This document shows positions 9,540 to 21,400 of a DNA stretch of 64,000 nucleotides, one piece after another. Each line of letters starts with the position of its first letter. The stretch's first letter is position 1. The notes beneath the pieces are model-generated. The model saw only the letters and a program-made list of their open reading frames with translations. It was not told the origin of the DNA and ran no database searches. Source of the DNA: Chrysogorgia sp. JL179-B06 (taxonomy: Eukaryota > Cnidaria > Anthozoa > Scleralcyonacea > Chrysogorgiidae); the NCBI GenBank assembly GCA_035772405.1, contig JAYKKM010000051.1:481501-545500 (forward strand), in the 5' to 3' direction. Position numbers and translations under genes: made by a program.

Positions 9540-9657
9540 TTTTGTGTTTCACTTGGGGGGACACTATCCGCGGAAATCTAATTAAAGGGGACACTATCCG
9601 CTAGCGGATAGTGTCCGGGGGAACACTATCCGCGGGGGCACACTATCCGCTGTCACA
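9540..9657. repeat. Right subterminal repeats of the Ginger-like element
   Basis: Five copies of GGACACTATCCGC-type sequence in both orientations, ending with the right terminal inverted repeat. Confidence 0.85.
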
Positions 9658-9699
9658 CCGGCATTAACACCAACATATATACAGAACTCGTGACTAGGC

Positions 9700-9880
9700 T
9701 CTCGGCAACGGCTTCCGTAGCTCAGCCGTCAGAGCACTGCAACTAGCATCGCAGGGTCGCGGGTTCAATTCCAGCCGGAAGGCCTTGAAGTTGCATTTTT
9801 CGCAACTGGTCCCGGTTTGGTCTTAAAATGTATCTATTCCAACACTCGAAATTTCCTTCACCATAAATCCTTTCTATATA
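9700..9880 (+). repeat. tRNA-derived SINE copy
   Basis: Head at 9708-9785: GTAGCTCAGCCGTCAGAGCA is an A-box-like segment and GGGTTCAATTCC at 9761-9772 is a B box. A GGCTTCC/GGAAGG acceptor-like stem can form. The tail (TTGCATTTTTCGCAACTGG) is shared with the copy at 7627. It is a SINE, not a functional tRNA gene. Confidence 0.7.
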
Positions 9881-9963
9881 TATGGTCAACGGCCACCGGG
9901 CGAGTGGAATTTTTATCCATCAACCACTATCTGGTTGGTTGCCCTGTTTACGGAGCAAAAAGT

Positions 9964-10082
9964 ATGGCCAAAAACACCAGCAATCAACGCAAAATACGGC
10001 TTGCTAAGAAAAAAAAACAACGATACTATTTAATAGATCAAAAGACCGTGAACAAAGGCGACAAGTTTGGTGATTCTGCTAG
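9964..10082 (+). CDS. Possible first coding exon, very basic N-terminus
   Basis: ATG at 9964 in good context (AAAAGTATGG) reads MAKNTSNQRKIRLAKKKKQR then YYLIDQKTVNKGDKFGDSAR and ends at GCTAG|GTAAGC, a strong donor. The following sequence is microsatellite and satellite, and no partner exon was found. It could be a real exon, or a piece of a mobile element with chance signals. No family recognised. Confidence 0.25.
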
Positions 10083-10163
10083 GTAAGCCTCTTAAATAAT
10101 AGCCAATAGGTCTGGATATTTTAATTGGTAATTTATACACAAGCTTTCTCTGCCATTGACACT

Positions 10164-10270
10164 GTTATAATGATAATGATAATGATAATGATGTATATTT
10201 ATATAGCGCCAACTCCAATAATTGTCCATAGCGCTTTACAATAATTATATACAAATAAGATATTAAAATA
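10164..10270. repeat. ATAATG microsatellite plus dispersed GCGC..AGCGCTTTACA repeat
   Basis: Five ATAATG units are followed by TATTTATATAGCGCC and AGCGCTTTACAA. This is a short motif that resembles dispersed repeat tails of many marine invertebrate genomes. No coding content up to 10600. Confidence 0.5.
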
Positions 10271-10635
10271 AAGTATTAAAAATAAAATCCTGGCTACACC
10301 TCTGATGTAAATGTCCTCATTTTAACATCACGCTACATAATGACTTATTGAAGAAGTCTGTATATATCTTTGGGATTATGTAACAAAATTATGAAAGTAT
10401 ACAAATCTTAATCAGTGCAGGTATATGGCACCCAAAAATTAAACACTTTGAGTTATTTAGTTTGATGTCTAATTATGAAACAATGAAATTCAGAACAACA
10501 CAAGCTTGACAGTTTAAAGGCTTTCAGAGATACATGTTGTGTCTAATATGAGTCTATTCGATTGGCAAATTAATGAGCACTATATACGCAGCGCTATGAC
10601 GGCGGGCGAGGGGTTGTGGCGTACACGTATTTCTA

Positions 10636-10636
<1 letters not shown>

Positions 10637-10712
<76 letters not shown>
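10637..10712. repeat. (TA)n microsatellite, left border of satellite
   Basis: Continuous alternating TA directly joined to the first unit of the 230-bp satellite. Confidence 0.97.
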
Positions 10713-10714
<2 letters not shown>

Positions 10715-13558
10715 CCGTACATAGTGGGTCCCAAGTCCACAGTTGCCATGAAACCATATGGTGATAGCCGGTAGGGCACATTTGTATACTTCCGTATATT
10801 ACGCTCACCGCTCGTGTGGTTTGAGCGCTCTCATGGATTGGGTGGAGAGTCTCAGTGAGACGTTTACTGTTCGCATTACGCATCGCCCACTGCTCGCAGT
10901 TTGAGCGCTTTGGTAACTCCACAATGCAATCCTACAATGTGTAGCCGTACATAGTGGGTCCCAAGTCCACAGTTGCCATGAAACCATATGGTGATAGCCG
11001 GTAGGGCACATTTGTATACTTCCGTATATTACGCTCACCGCTCGTGTGGTTTGAGCGCTCTCATGGATTGGGTGGAGAGTCTCAGTGAGACGTTTACTGT
11101 TCGCATTACGCATCGCCCACTGCTCGCAGTTTGAGCGCTTTGGTAACTCCACAATGCAATCCTACAATGTGTAGCCGTACATAGTGGGTCCCAAGTCCAC
11201 AGTTGCCATGAAACCATATGGTGATAGCCGGTAGGGCACATTTGTATACTTCCGTATATTACGCTCACCGCTCGTGTGGTTTGAGCGCTCTCATGGATTG
11301 GGTGGAGAGTCTCAGTGAGACGTTTACTGTTCGCATTACGCATCGCCCACTGCTCGCAGTTTGAGCGCTTTGGTAACTCCACAATGCAATCCTACAATGT
11401 GTAGCCGTACATAGTGGGTCCCAAGTCCACAGTTGCCATGAAACCATATGGTGATAGCCGGTAGGGCACATTTGTATACTTCCGTATATTACGCTCACCG
11501 CTCGTGTGGTTTGAGCGCTCTCATGGATTGGGTGGAGAGTCTCAGTGAGACGTTTACTGTTCGCATTACGCATCGCCCACTGCTCGCAGTTTGAGCGCTT
11601 TGGTAACTCCACAATGCAATCCTACAATGTGTAGCCGTACATAGTGGGTCCCAAGTCCACAGTTGCCATGAAACCATATGGTGATAGCCGGTAGGGCACA
11701 TTTGTATACTTCCGTATATTACGCTCACCGCTCGTGTGGTTTGAGCGCTCTCATGGATTGGGTGGAGAGTCTCAGTGAGACGTTTACTGTTCGCATTACG
11801 CATCGCCCACTGCTCGCAGTTTGAGCGCTTTGGTAACTCCACAATGCAATCCTACAATGTGTAGCCGTACATAGTGGGTCCCAAGTCCACAGTTGCCATG
11901 AAACCATATGGTGATAGCCGGTAGGGCACATTTGTATACTTCCGTATATTACGCTCACCGCTCGTGTGGTTTGAGCGCTCTCATGGATTGGGTGGAGAGT
12001 CTCAGTGAGACGTTTACTGTTCGCATTACGCATCGCCCACTGCTCGCAGTTTGAGCGCTTTGGTAACTCCACAATGCAATCCTACAATGTGTAGCCGTAC
12101 ATAGTGGGTCCCAAGTCCACAGTTGCCATGAAACCATATGGTGATAGCCGGTAGGGCACATTTGTATACTTCCGTATATTACGCTCACCGCTCGTGTGGT
12201 TTGAGCGCTCTCATGGATTGGGTGGAGAGTCTCAGTGAGACGTTTACTGTTCGCATTACGCATCGCCCACTGCTCGCAGTTTGAGCGCTTTGGTAACTCC
12301 ACAATGCAATCCTACAATGTGTAGCCGTACATAGTGGGTCCCAAGTCCACAGTTGCCATGAAACCATATGGTGATAGCCGGTAGGGCACATTTGTATACT
12401 TCCGTATATTACGCTCACCGCTCGTGTGGTTTGAGCGCTCTCATGGATTGGGTGGAGAGTCTCAGTGAGACGTTTACTGTTCGCATTACGCATCGCCCAC
12501 TGCTCGCAGTTTGAGCGCTTTGGTAACTCCACAATGCAATCCTACAATGTGTAGCCGTACATAGTGGGTCCCAAGTCCACAGTTGCCATGAAACCATATG
12601 GTGATAGCCGGTAGGGCACATTTGTATACTTCCGTATATTACGCTCACCGCTCGTGTGGTTTGAGCGCTCTCATGGATTGGGTGGAGAGTCTCAGTGAGA
12701 CGTTTACTGTTCGCATTACGCATCGCCCACTGCTCGCAGTTTGAGCGCTTTGGTAACTCCACAATGCAATCCTACAATGTGTAGCCGTACATAGTGGGTC
12801 CCAAGTCCACAGTTGCCATGAAACCATATGGTGATAGCCGGTAGGGCACATTTGTATACTTCCGTATATTACGCTCACCGCTCGTGTGGTTTGAGCGCTC
12901 TCATGGATTGGGTGGAGAGTCTCAGTGAGACGTTTACTGTTCGCATTACGCATCGCCCACTGCTCGCAGTTTGAGCGCTTTGGTAACTCCACAATGCAAT
13001 CCTACAATGTGTAGCCGTACATAGTGGGTCCCAAGTCCACAGTTGCCATGAAACCATATGGTGATAGCCGGTAGGGCACATTTGTATACTTCCGTATATT
13101 ACGCTCACCGCTCGTGTGGTTTGAGCGCTCTCATGGATTGGGTGGAGAGTCTCAGTGAGACGTTTACTGTTCGCATTACGCATCGCCCACTGCTCGCAGT
13201 TTGAGCGCTTTGGTAACTCCACAATGCAATCCTACAATGTGTAGCCGTACATAGTGGGTCCCAAGTCCACAGTTGCCATGAAACCATATGGTGATAGCCG
13301 GTAGGGCACATTTGTATACTTCCGTATATTACGCTCACCGCTCGTGTGGTTTGAGCGCTCTCATGGATTGGGTGGAGAGTCTCAGTGAGACGTTTACTGT
13401 TCGCATTACGCATCGCCCACTGCTCGCAGTTTGAGCGCTTTGGTAACTCCACAATGCAATCCTACAATGTGTAGCCGTACATAGTGGGTCCCAAGTCCAC
13501 AGTTGCCATGAAACCATATGGTGATAGCCGGTAGGGCACATTTGTATACTTCCGTATA
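10713..13558. repeat. 230-bp satellite array, 12.4 copies
   Basis: Units start at 10713, 10943 and every 230 bp to 13473; the last is an 86-bp partial copy. By eye all units are identical, so the array is recently amplified or homogenised. Each unit contains two diverged copies of a TTTGAGCGCT element. Every unit gives the same 115-codon minus-strand frame overlapping into the next, which is a repeat artefact. It is bordered by TA microsatellites on both sides, and the last unit runs into the TA tract at its own TATAT. Not rRNA, tRNA or a recognised snRNA. Confidence 0.97.
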
Positions 13559-13582
13559 TATATATATATATATATATATATA
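13559..13582. repeat. (TA)n microsatellite, right border of satellite
   Basis: Alternating TA between the partial satellite unit and a large palindrome. Confidence 0.95.
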
Positions 13583-13692
13583 GCAAAGTGAAAAGGTGGT
13601 AAACTGCCGAGAATTTAGTGACGAGATACTGACGTTTGTCAGTATCTCGTCACTAAATTCTCAGCAGTTTACCACCTTTTCACTTTGCTATA
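13583..13692. repeat. 110-bp near-perfect palindrome
   Basis: The arm AGCAAAGTGAAAAGGTGGTA followed by AACTGCCGAGAATTTAGTG, then GACGAGATACTGAC, is repeated inverted after a 3-4 nt centre, with one mismatch. The arm resembles the Penelope-type 3' end at 49256-49312, so this looks like two element ends joined tail to tail. Confidence 0.9.
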
Positions 13693-13719
13693 TATTCAAA
13701 ACACTGTCTACGCAGCACT

Positions 13720-13875
<156 letters not shown>

Positions 13876-14412
13876 CGAAACACGCATTAATGTATTAGCA
13901 CCTGAAGAGCTTTAATAAAGCGAACACGTTTGTGCAAACTATGATTTAAACGAGTGGTTTATTTCATTGTTGCTACCCGTAACATTTTCTTTATATAACG
14001 TTTCACTTGTGTTATACGATCACTTGGGTGTGTTTTATATACACGAATGTAGTGAATGTGTGTTGAAAATAAGAGATTCTTCAACTAAATTCTCGTTCAA
14101 AGTATTGATGTTAGATCAACGTCGATGGGGCGGCACGACTGTCAAACGATAACGCATGCCCTTTTTTCTCACACACCTTTTGTTATTTTACACTCACATG
14201 TCACTCAATACTACCTACTTGTCACGAGATTTATCAATTATTAAAACATACACATGCACAAATTCCAACATGTGGGAGGCTGCTCAGGCTAGGATCTTGG
14301 AGTAGATTATACATGCATAGACGATCATCAAGCTCAAATCATAAGAAAGTGTTAGTGTAAAGAAAATAAATCCCAGACAGGGATCGAACTTGTAACCTTC
14401 TGATTGTTGACG

Positions 14413-15001
14413 ATCTTACACAGGGGCGTCGGAAGCGGGGGCAGGGGGCTTTCCCCCCTCAATTTTTTTGGTGGGGGGCATGAGTATGTGAAGGCCCCCC
14501 ACTTTTACCAGCTGGCTATAGTAATATACATTAATATGCTAGTAATATGCAACCTCACATGCATTTGGTGCGACTGTTAGCGCATGGGAATACATAAAAC
14601 TTAATTTCGTTAACAATGGGCTTGTTTATCTTTAAAAGTCTAAATATTACCAGACCTTACAGATAATTTTTTCAGAATGTTCCTCGCAGAAATCGCCGAA
14701 AATGCACTCCTGGGGCTTTCAAAATTCAAAACAGTATTTGTCTTACTGCCCCCATGGCAAAATAATCCTGCGTACCATTGACTGTTCCCATAGATCAGTA
14801 GCTAGCCCTATTTTTGCCATGCATCTGCACCACAAATCCGCTCGATCAATCGCAGTGAGTAAAAAATTGTTTAGAATAACAACATACTGGTTTTTGTTTT
14901 TAGCACATGTATACTTGAGGGTAACAGGTTATAGAACATCCATGATATACGTCGCCATGCCCCCTCACTTTTATTGTCGTTCCGACGCCTCTGATCTTAC
15001 A
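14413..15001. mobile_element. Non-autonomous hAT element, 573 bp
   Basis: The element is 14421-14993. Left end CAGGGGCGTCGGAAGC; right end as reverse complement CAGAGGCGTCGGAACG. The 8-bp target duplication ATCTTACA is present at 14413-14420 and 14994-15001. The CAGNGGCG start and 8-bp duplication are hAT hallmarks. No transposase coding sequence is visible; the frame at 14702-15004 reads no known domain. Confidence 0.88.
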
Positions 15002-15234
15002 TGAATCGCCTATCTACTCCAAGTTTCCCTGGAAAACAGCGTATACAATGTTGAGCTAAACGATATTCTGGTTATAGTAATGTTTAATGACACATTTAGC
15101 TAGTAATATTTATTGCCAGATTTTGTGCCAAAAACAATCTTCAGCAAAGTTTGACTAGTTTAAACATTACATATACCAGTTTAGAAATACTTTAGTTTTG
15201 TGTCAGTTGCCAAACATGAAAATCTCTTCTTTAG

Positions 15235-15419
15235 GATTGTACGGGTTAAAAAAAAGTTGGTATTGTTAATAAAACGGCACATCCTGCTTGTGTTCCTGTT
15301 GTCACTATTAACAATTGCCATCCACCTATATCTACAATGTCTTCAGTATCCTCAGACATGCATTGCTGCCTTTTTGACCTCGAAAGATCACAACTTTACT
15401 AAACGATCAAGCGAACAAG
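15235..15419 (+). CDS. Sulfotransferase-like gene, membrane-anchor exon
   Basis: Acceptor CTCTTCTTTAG at 15234; donor AACAAG|GTAATA at 15419/15420. Encodes IVRVKKKLVLLIKRHILLVF and LLSLLTIAIHLYL, a positively charged N-terminus followed by one hydrophobic helix. This is a type II signal anchor. It ends in phase 1, which fits the next exon. Confidence 0.7.
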
Positions 15420-18400
15420 GTAATATTATTACAAACACATTTGATAACTTTCGCGAGTCTTCACCGAGTCTTAATTATACATTGGAAGCTCTACTTGTAA
15501 CGGACACTCTATTGTACGTGGTCTTGGGATGGTTTGGAAGGGAAAATGTCGCACATTAAAGCACAAACACAATATCAATGTCCCTCAGAGCCGTCGGAAG
15601 CAAATTCATATTGGTGACCGCATTTCTAGGGGGATTATGGGGGTATGGTCCCCCGGAAATTTTTGAAATATAGAACCTCGGAAACACCATTTCCTGCAAT
15701 TTGAGCGAATATTTTCAGCTCATTTTGCGGCAGGCGTAGTTCAAATTTTATATGAAAATGAAGAATCACATGAATATGTAATCAACATGGAGGATGTAAT
15801 GCTAATTTTTTATCAATTTCCCTTAGTTACGTGTTGACTAAGAAATCTCATGCTCAGCTCTAGAATCCAAATTACACGGAGCCTAATTATCGGGATCGAT
15901 CAGAGCTCACGCAATCGCAATACTATCTTGATAATTTTCGTCGTTTAATTGGTTTAAACACTAGATAGATTTCTTTCATAAATAAATAAATAAATCGAGT
16001 GTTTTTACAATGGAAATTATCAGGGTTGCAAGAGCGATAGTTCTCGAACAGATTTTTGCATCTTCCCCGCTTTCGACGGGCCTGACGCGCTTTTGACTTT
16101 GACGCCATCCATCGTATCTGTCCTCTAATAGATCATGGGCAAGAACCGTGGCGTAACGCGGACTATAGTCAGGGTTAGAGCAACTCCTAAGGGCCCCCGA
16201 CTTCACCTCAAACGATGAATCTATGATAATCTCGTGATTATGACAATTGAATTAATTAGAATAAATAAATAATGTTTTAACACATAAAAATATGTTTCTT
16301 TGTGTGATCTTAGCAATTTCAAAATTATTACTAATTATAATAAATACTAAAGAAAGTGAAGTTTCAGAAATCTGTGGCATCGCGGCAGAGCGGTCTTTTT
16401 CAAAACTAAAACTCATTAAGACATGATACCTTAGATCCACAATGACACAAGAGACTAGATGACTTGGCTATTCTGTCTATTGAAAATGCTGAAGCAAAGT
16501 CGATTGATAAGAAGAGATTGATTAACAGTTTTGCAAGTCTCAATGCAAAGGTACAAGGACAGGCAATAAATAGACTGTGTTGACATAAATATGGCTGAAA
16601 TACTTTGTTCTGTTCATTGTGAATGTCATATATCAAAAATTGTCATTGTTTTTTCATTGCTGTTGGTCTATATGTGTCTGTATATACGAATGCGTTCGAT
16701 CAGGACTATAAGAATTATCACTGACAGCCATGTTGGCAGATTTTCTATTTTCCTTATTATCTTTCATTAAATACGTTATAGAAGATTAATTTCATATGAA
16801 TTGTGAAGATCCATTTCAAAAATATAATAACATTTTGACCTTTTCAGGCTCCAGCTTTGAAATCTATGTCTAAACTAGGGGGTGATGAGGGCCCCCAAAC
16901 AAAAACTTTCTAAGTGCCCCCAGTAACTCCGTTACGCCACTGGGCAAGAACCAACAAAAATGCGTATATAAGTTACGTGATTGTATAAAATCAATTTAAT
17001 AGCTATGCATCTGTGTTTCATGCAATCAATCTCGCACATAGTGTGGAATATAAGTATATAATTTAACAGAGGTAGTATTGAAGAGATCAATATTCAAATT
17101 GTTCAACATATTAGTTTTTAAAGTGCCCCTGCGACAAAATTTCACAGTTATGTTTCCTGGAACTTTTTGTTACAGAAATGTTTCGCATTTCCAAAAAAAT
17201 GAACAACAAACATTTTATCACAAGAAATTTAACCTCCAAAGTCGCCCAAATTTTGTCCGCCATTGCTCAAAACTTGTTCCAGACGAGCCCGCGATTTCAC
17301 AGCAGAGTATGAGACTCAACACGTGACAAAGCTTTCTGGAAATTATACGACAAGTTACAATAGAAAGTTTTCCCCAAGTAGCTTTATATTGACACCACTG
17401 ATCTCGAAAGAAGACTGGATCGAGCAACTATTGTTCAAAAAATGAAGCCGGAAGTCCGCCATTACTAAGGGACCAACTGAGGATCCTATGAGGTTTTTGT
17501 TGGATTATGTGATTTTACCGTCGACAAAATAAATAATTTTACTATAAAGAGGACCAGAAAACATTTTTCAAATTACTGGATAAAACGATTCATGGCCTAC
17601 CTACAGATTTACTGCGACAGATTTAATTTGACGCCAAATTAGGTTCAAGATTTTATGCATTTAATGTTAACAAATAAACTATATATATTGGCCAGGCACT
17701 AAACCTATTTCGCGAGCGTCACAGTTTGATTTGCTTGCAAAATGGGAGCTTCTAATGATCTCTTCGTCAATTTACATTGTGCAAATATGCAAGCTTCAAA
17801 ACAGCTCATCAGATACTGAAAGCTCAATGCAGTCCTATTTTTGAGATCAGTGATTCATACACAACTAGCCACGTGTTGAGTCTTTGACGTCACTTCCTCT
17901 AATCGCAACCTAAGCGTCCGGAACATGTTCGAATAATGGCGGTCGTATAATTTCGTATAAAACAGTCTGAAAAGGCGACTTCCTATGCTCGCAATTGCTT
18001 GAAATTTGGTAAGTTACACCATGCTCTTTAAAAATATGTAAAAATTCGGGATACCAAAAATTTGATCAGAGGGGCAGAGTGTCCAGCTAATGCTTTGCGC
18101 GCTTGTGTTTAACGCTATTGTTTTGATTTGGGAAACTGGCTTCTAACTACTTCGGTTTATTACGTTTTCTTGTTGTTTGGTTATTTATTATCTTACGACA
18201 TAATAAGCTGTTAAAAGTAATTTAAATCAGTTTGTAGTGATATCTGACTCAGAGTTTGTCGAATATTGTGAACCGCACTCTTCGTGCCGTCGTCTGTTCT
18301 ATTCTCAACGGCTTCGATTACAATGGCCTTGTCCAATACAACGGCAATGATTTACAGCAGTGAGCGTTCGTTTCTAGCATAATATCTGTTCCTATACTCA

Positions 18401-21400
18401 TAGAATATATGGAATATAAGGATCGTATACTATTGGCTTTGCCAGGAAACTGCGCGTCTTGAAGGAAACTTTGAAATTCACGCATCAAACGGCAAACAAC
18501 GAGCGACGGATACCTGTCTCAAAATACAATTCCACGGCCCACCGAGTGTAATCAAATACTATAAAACTAAATATGACAATAATAACTTACTACATTATCT
18601 CTGCTCTTACGAAAAACACAATTTGAGTAATTTACGGCAAGGATTGCTCAGATATCGAAGGATTGGTTTACTTGTTCAATTTCGTGGCCCAAACAATGGC
18701 CGCGAGCAAGCTTGTGAGCGCGCAAAGCATTAGCTGGACACTCATCCTTTAAATTAGTTTATTTAAATAAGTTAAATTAGTTTTTATTTAGCTCAGTAAT
18801 AATGTTTCTATATTATACTTTCTAGTGAAATATCCGTGGGACTATTTTTTCCAGATGAAAGAAAAAAACAAAAAGAGTTTTCTATCAAGCCTTATGCTAT
18901 CTCATGGACTATTGAGATTTTTAAAAAATTCTTCATATGCTACCAATAAACAAAGTGACATAATAAACAGCAGTATAATCATGGCAACCCCTCCATCGAT
19001 AAACAAGAAAGACGGCTCGAAAAATACGACACCGGTATTAGAGCAAAAGGAATTGGATCTTGCTAATAATAGCATGATGGGTTCCAAACAATTGCAGTTT
19101 GATAATTCGACAATAATTCATAACATTCATAAGATTCATAATTCTACAATAAACTTGGACCCAAAGCATACCCAAAACAACAGGTAAGATTGAATTCACA
19201 GGGCAAAGTTTCATGTTTATACTCTTTTATTACCTTTTTTCAATGTTGAAATATGTGAATCTTTAGCATCTTTTAAATATGCATTTAAACAAGTGTTGCT
19301 TAATAATTTAAGCTATTTGTCACCTCATGCATGAGGCGGTGGTTTTTTATTAGTCCCGGGGGAAAGGACAGGTCGGTTTGAAAACTGGGTTTTTTGGCAA
19401 CAAAAATTAAGTTTGTCTGATATTAAAGAACTCGTAAAATGATAGAGTAACACCTTTTACAACTTTTCCGTATTTTTCTTCGTTTTTGAAATATTTCAGT
19501 TTGTTTGATATGTAAATGAGATTGTCTCTGACGTCAGGTGTGGGGTAGAGAATTTTCACTCATTAAAAAATGTCTTATATCTCAGTGATTGCTAAGTTTA
19601 CAACGTTCATTATCATGAGGAGTTATTATACGCACATGTTCAAGTAAATTTGTGGAACAAACATGAAGTTATAACTAATATTTTAATGAGTGAAAATTCT
19701 CTACCCCACACCTGACGTCAGAGACCATCTCATTTACATATCAAACAAACTGAAATATTTCAAAAACGAAGTAAAATACGGAAAAGTTGTAAAAGATGTT
19801 GCTCTATCATTTTACGAGTTCTTTCATATTAGACAAACTTAATTTTTGTTGCCAATGTCCTTTAAAATAATAACCTCCTACTACGTTATTACCTAAAATA
19901 ATAATATCCCTAAATAAAACCCTGCTAAATTCAATCATTTAAACCTTATTCGAGAAAAACATACGCATAAACACACAGTAACGATTTCATTGTAATCAGA
20001 ACTATGTCCCCAAAGGATACAAGTTAACAATAAATCATAATCACTGCACACAACTCATCATAACAAACAACAACATGTTCTTCCCTAGAGAATGTCACAC
20101 AACAACCTGTTCTTCCCTAGATAACATCACACAACAACATGTTCTTCTCTAGAGAACGTCACACAACAACATGTTCTTCCCTAGAGAACATCACACAACA
20201 ACATGTTCTTCCCTAGAGAACATCACACAGCAACATGTTCTTCCCTAGAGAACATCACACAACAACATGTTCTTCCCTAGAGAACATCACACAACAACAT
20301 GTTCTTCCCTAGAGAACATCACACAACAACATGTTCTTCCCTAGAGAACATCACACAACAACATGTTCTTCCCTAGAGAACATCACACAACAACATGTTC
20401 TTCCCTAGAGAACATCACACAACAACATGTTCTTCCCTAGAGAACATCAAACAACAACATGTTCTTCCCTAGAGAACATGCCTTGGGCTTCGCCCTCGGT
20501 CTTCGTCACATTTAAAGACCGCTCAGGAACCAATCAAATTGCAGAAAAACTGCGTTAAGACCGTCAACTGCGCCAAGCCATATTGCACGCGACAAGTTTT
20601 TTTGTGCCTTAAATATATTGCTATTTTTAGAAACATATTGCTGGGATAATGCAAATGTTATGTACAGCATGCATGACGCTATCTAACAATACTTGAATGA
20701 ATTTCTTTACGATGTTGCCTTGCAGTGCTATAGATTGATTCCGCTAACTAGGTTTTGCCATTGTATAACTGATGTTTGTCATAAAAACCCCGGTCTTGTT
20801 ACTCGGGCTACTTGTGGTATGTGGTAGCACGGAGTCTACTAGGATTCGGCAGCCTTTCGCGATAATGGCTGACTCACCAGGAAAAGGTTAGATATTAATA
20901 TTCTGTGGGACCTTTTCCGAAGTTGGCGCTCAGTCGGCTTCAGTCTGGGTTAGAGTTAGGATTAGGGTTTGTTAGGGTTATGGTCAGTTATGGTTGGTTA
21001 GGGTTATCGTTAGGGTTGGTTAGGGTTGGTTAGGATTATATCGTTAGGATTGGTTAGGGTTATCGTTACGGTTGCACTGTTGGCTTCCGAAGCCGACACT
21101 GAGCCGACAGTGACGTACTGGGCGCCATCTTCGGAAAAGGTTCCACAGACTCATCCATCTAACCCTTCCGACTCAGCAGTTTCACCCTATACCGACAAGC
21201 TTTGCGAGGCTGGTGCGATTGCATCATAGTTCCCTGCGCAGGCTAAAGTAGCCCGAGTTACCGCCTAGCGGGCGTCTTGTTCTATTTAAAATCGACCTTG
21301 TAATTTAATTCAGGTAAATATCGTTAATTAGTTTATTCATGCGTCGTTTATCTTTGATATGCCACGGTTAATATATAGGTTAGTTATTTATATATAGGTT

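Larger units (their letters stand above)
7819..9661 (+). mobile_element. Ginger-like DNA transposon, internally deleted
   Basis: The element is 7823-9657 (1,835 bp). Left end TGTAACAGCGGATAGTGTCC; right end, as reverse complement, TGTGACAGCGGATAGTGTGC. Both fit the TGTNR start described for Ginger elements. The 4-bp target duplication CCGG lies at 7819-7822 and 9658-9661. The same site without an insertion exists in the neighbouring SINE copy (about 7545-7560, reverse), so the borders are well supported. Both ends carry several extra copies of GCGGATAGTGTCC in both orientations. Inside are a 45-bp tandem repeat, a spliced integrase zinc-finger (H2C2) gene and a PHD-finger frame. The DDE catalytic core is missing, so this copy cannot move by itself. 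Confidence 0.85.

Noticed and set aside
9700..9785. Functional tRNA gene
   Set aside because: A and B boxes are present, but the anticodon arm is not well formed and the same sequence is repeated with a non-tRNA tail, as in a SINE.
10554..13586. Thirteen repeated 115-codon minus-strand frames (MELPKRSNCEQWAM...)
   Set aside because: They are the same frame read from each 230-bp satellite unit and overlap each other; no start context, domain or splice signal supports a protein.
20064..20479. CRISPR-like array or steroid receptor response elements
   Set aside because: Units are contiguous without variable spacers, and the AGAACA/TGTTCT half-sites are not at the 3-bp spacing of a steroid response element; it is an ordinary minisatellite.
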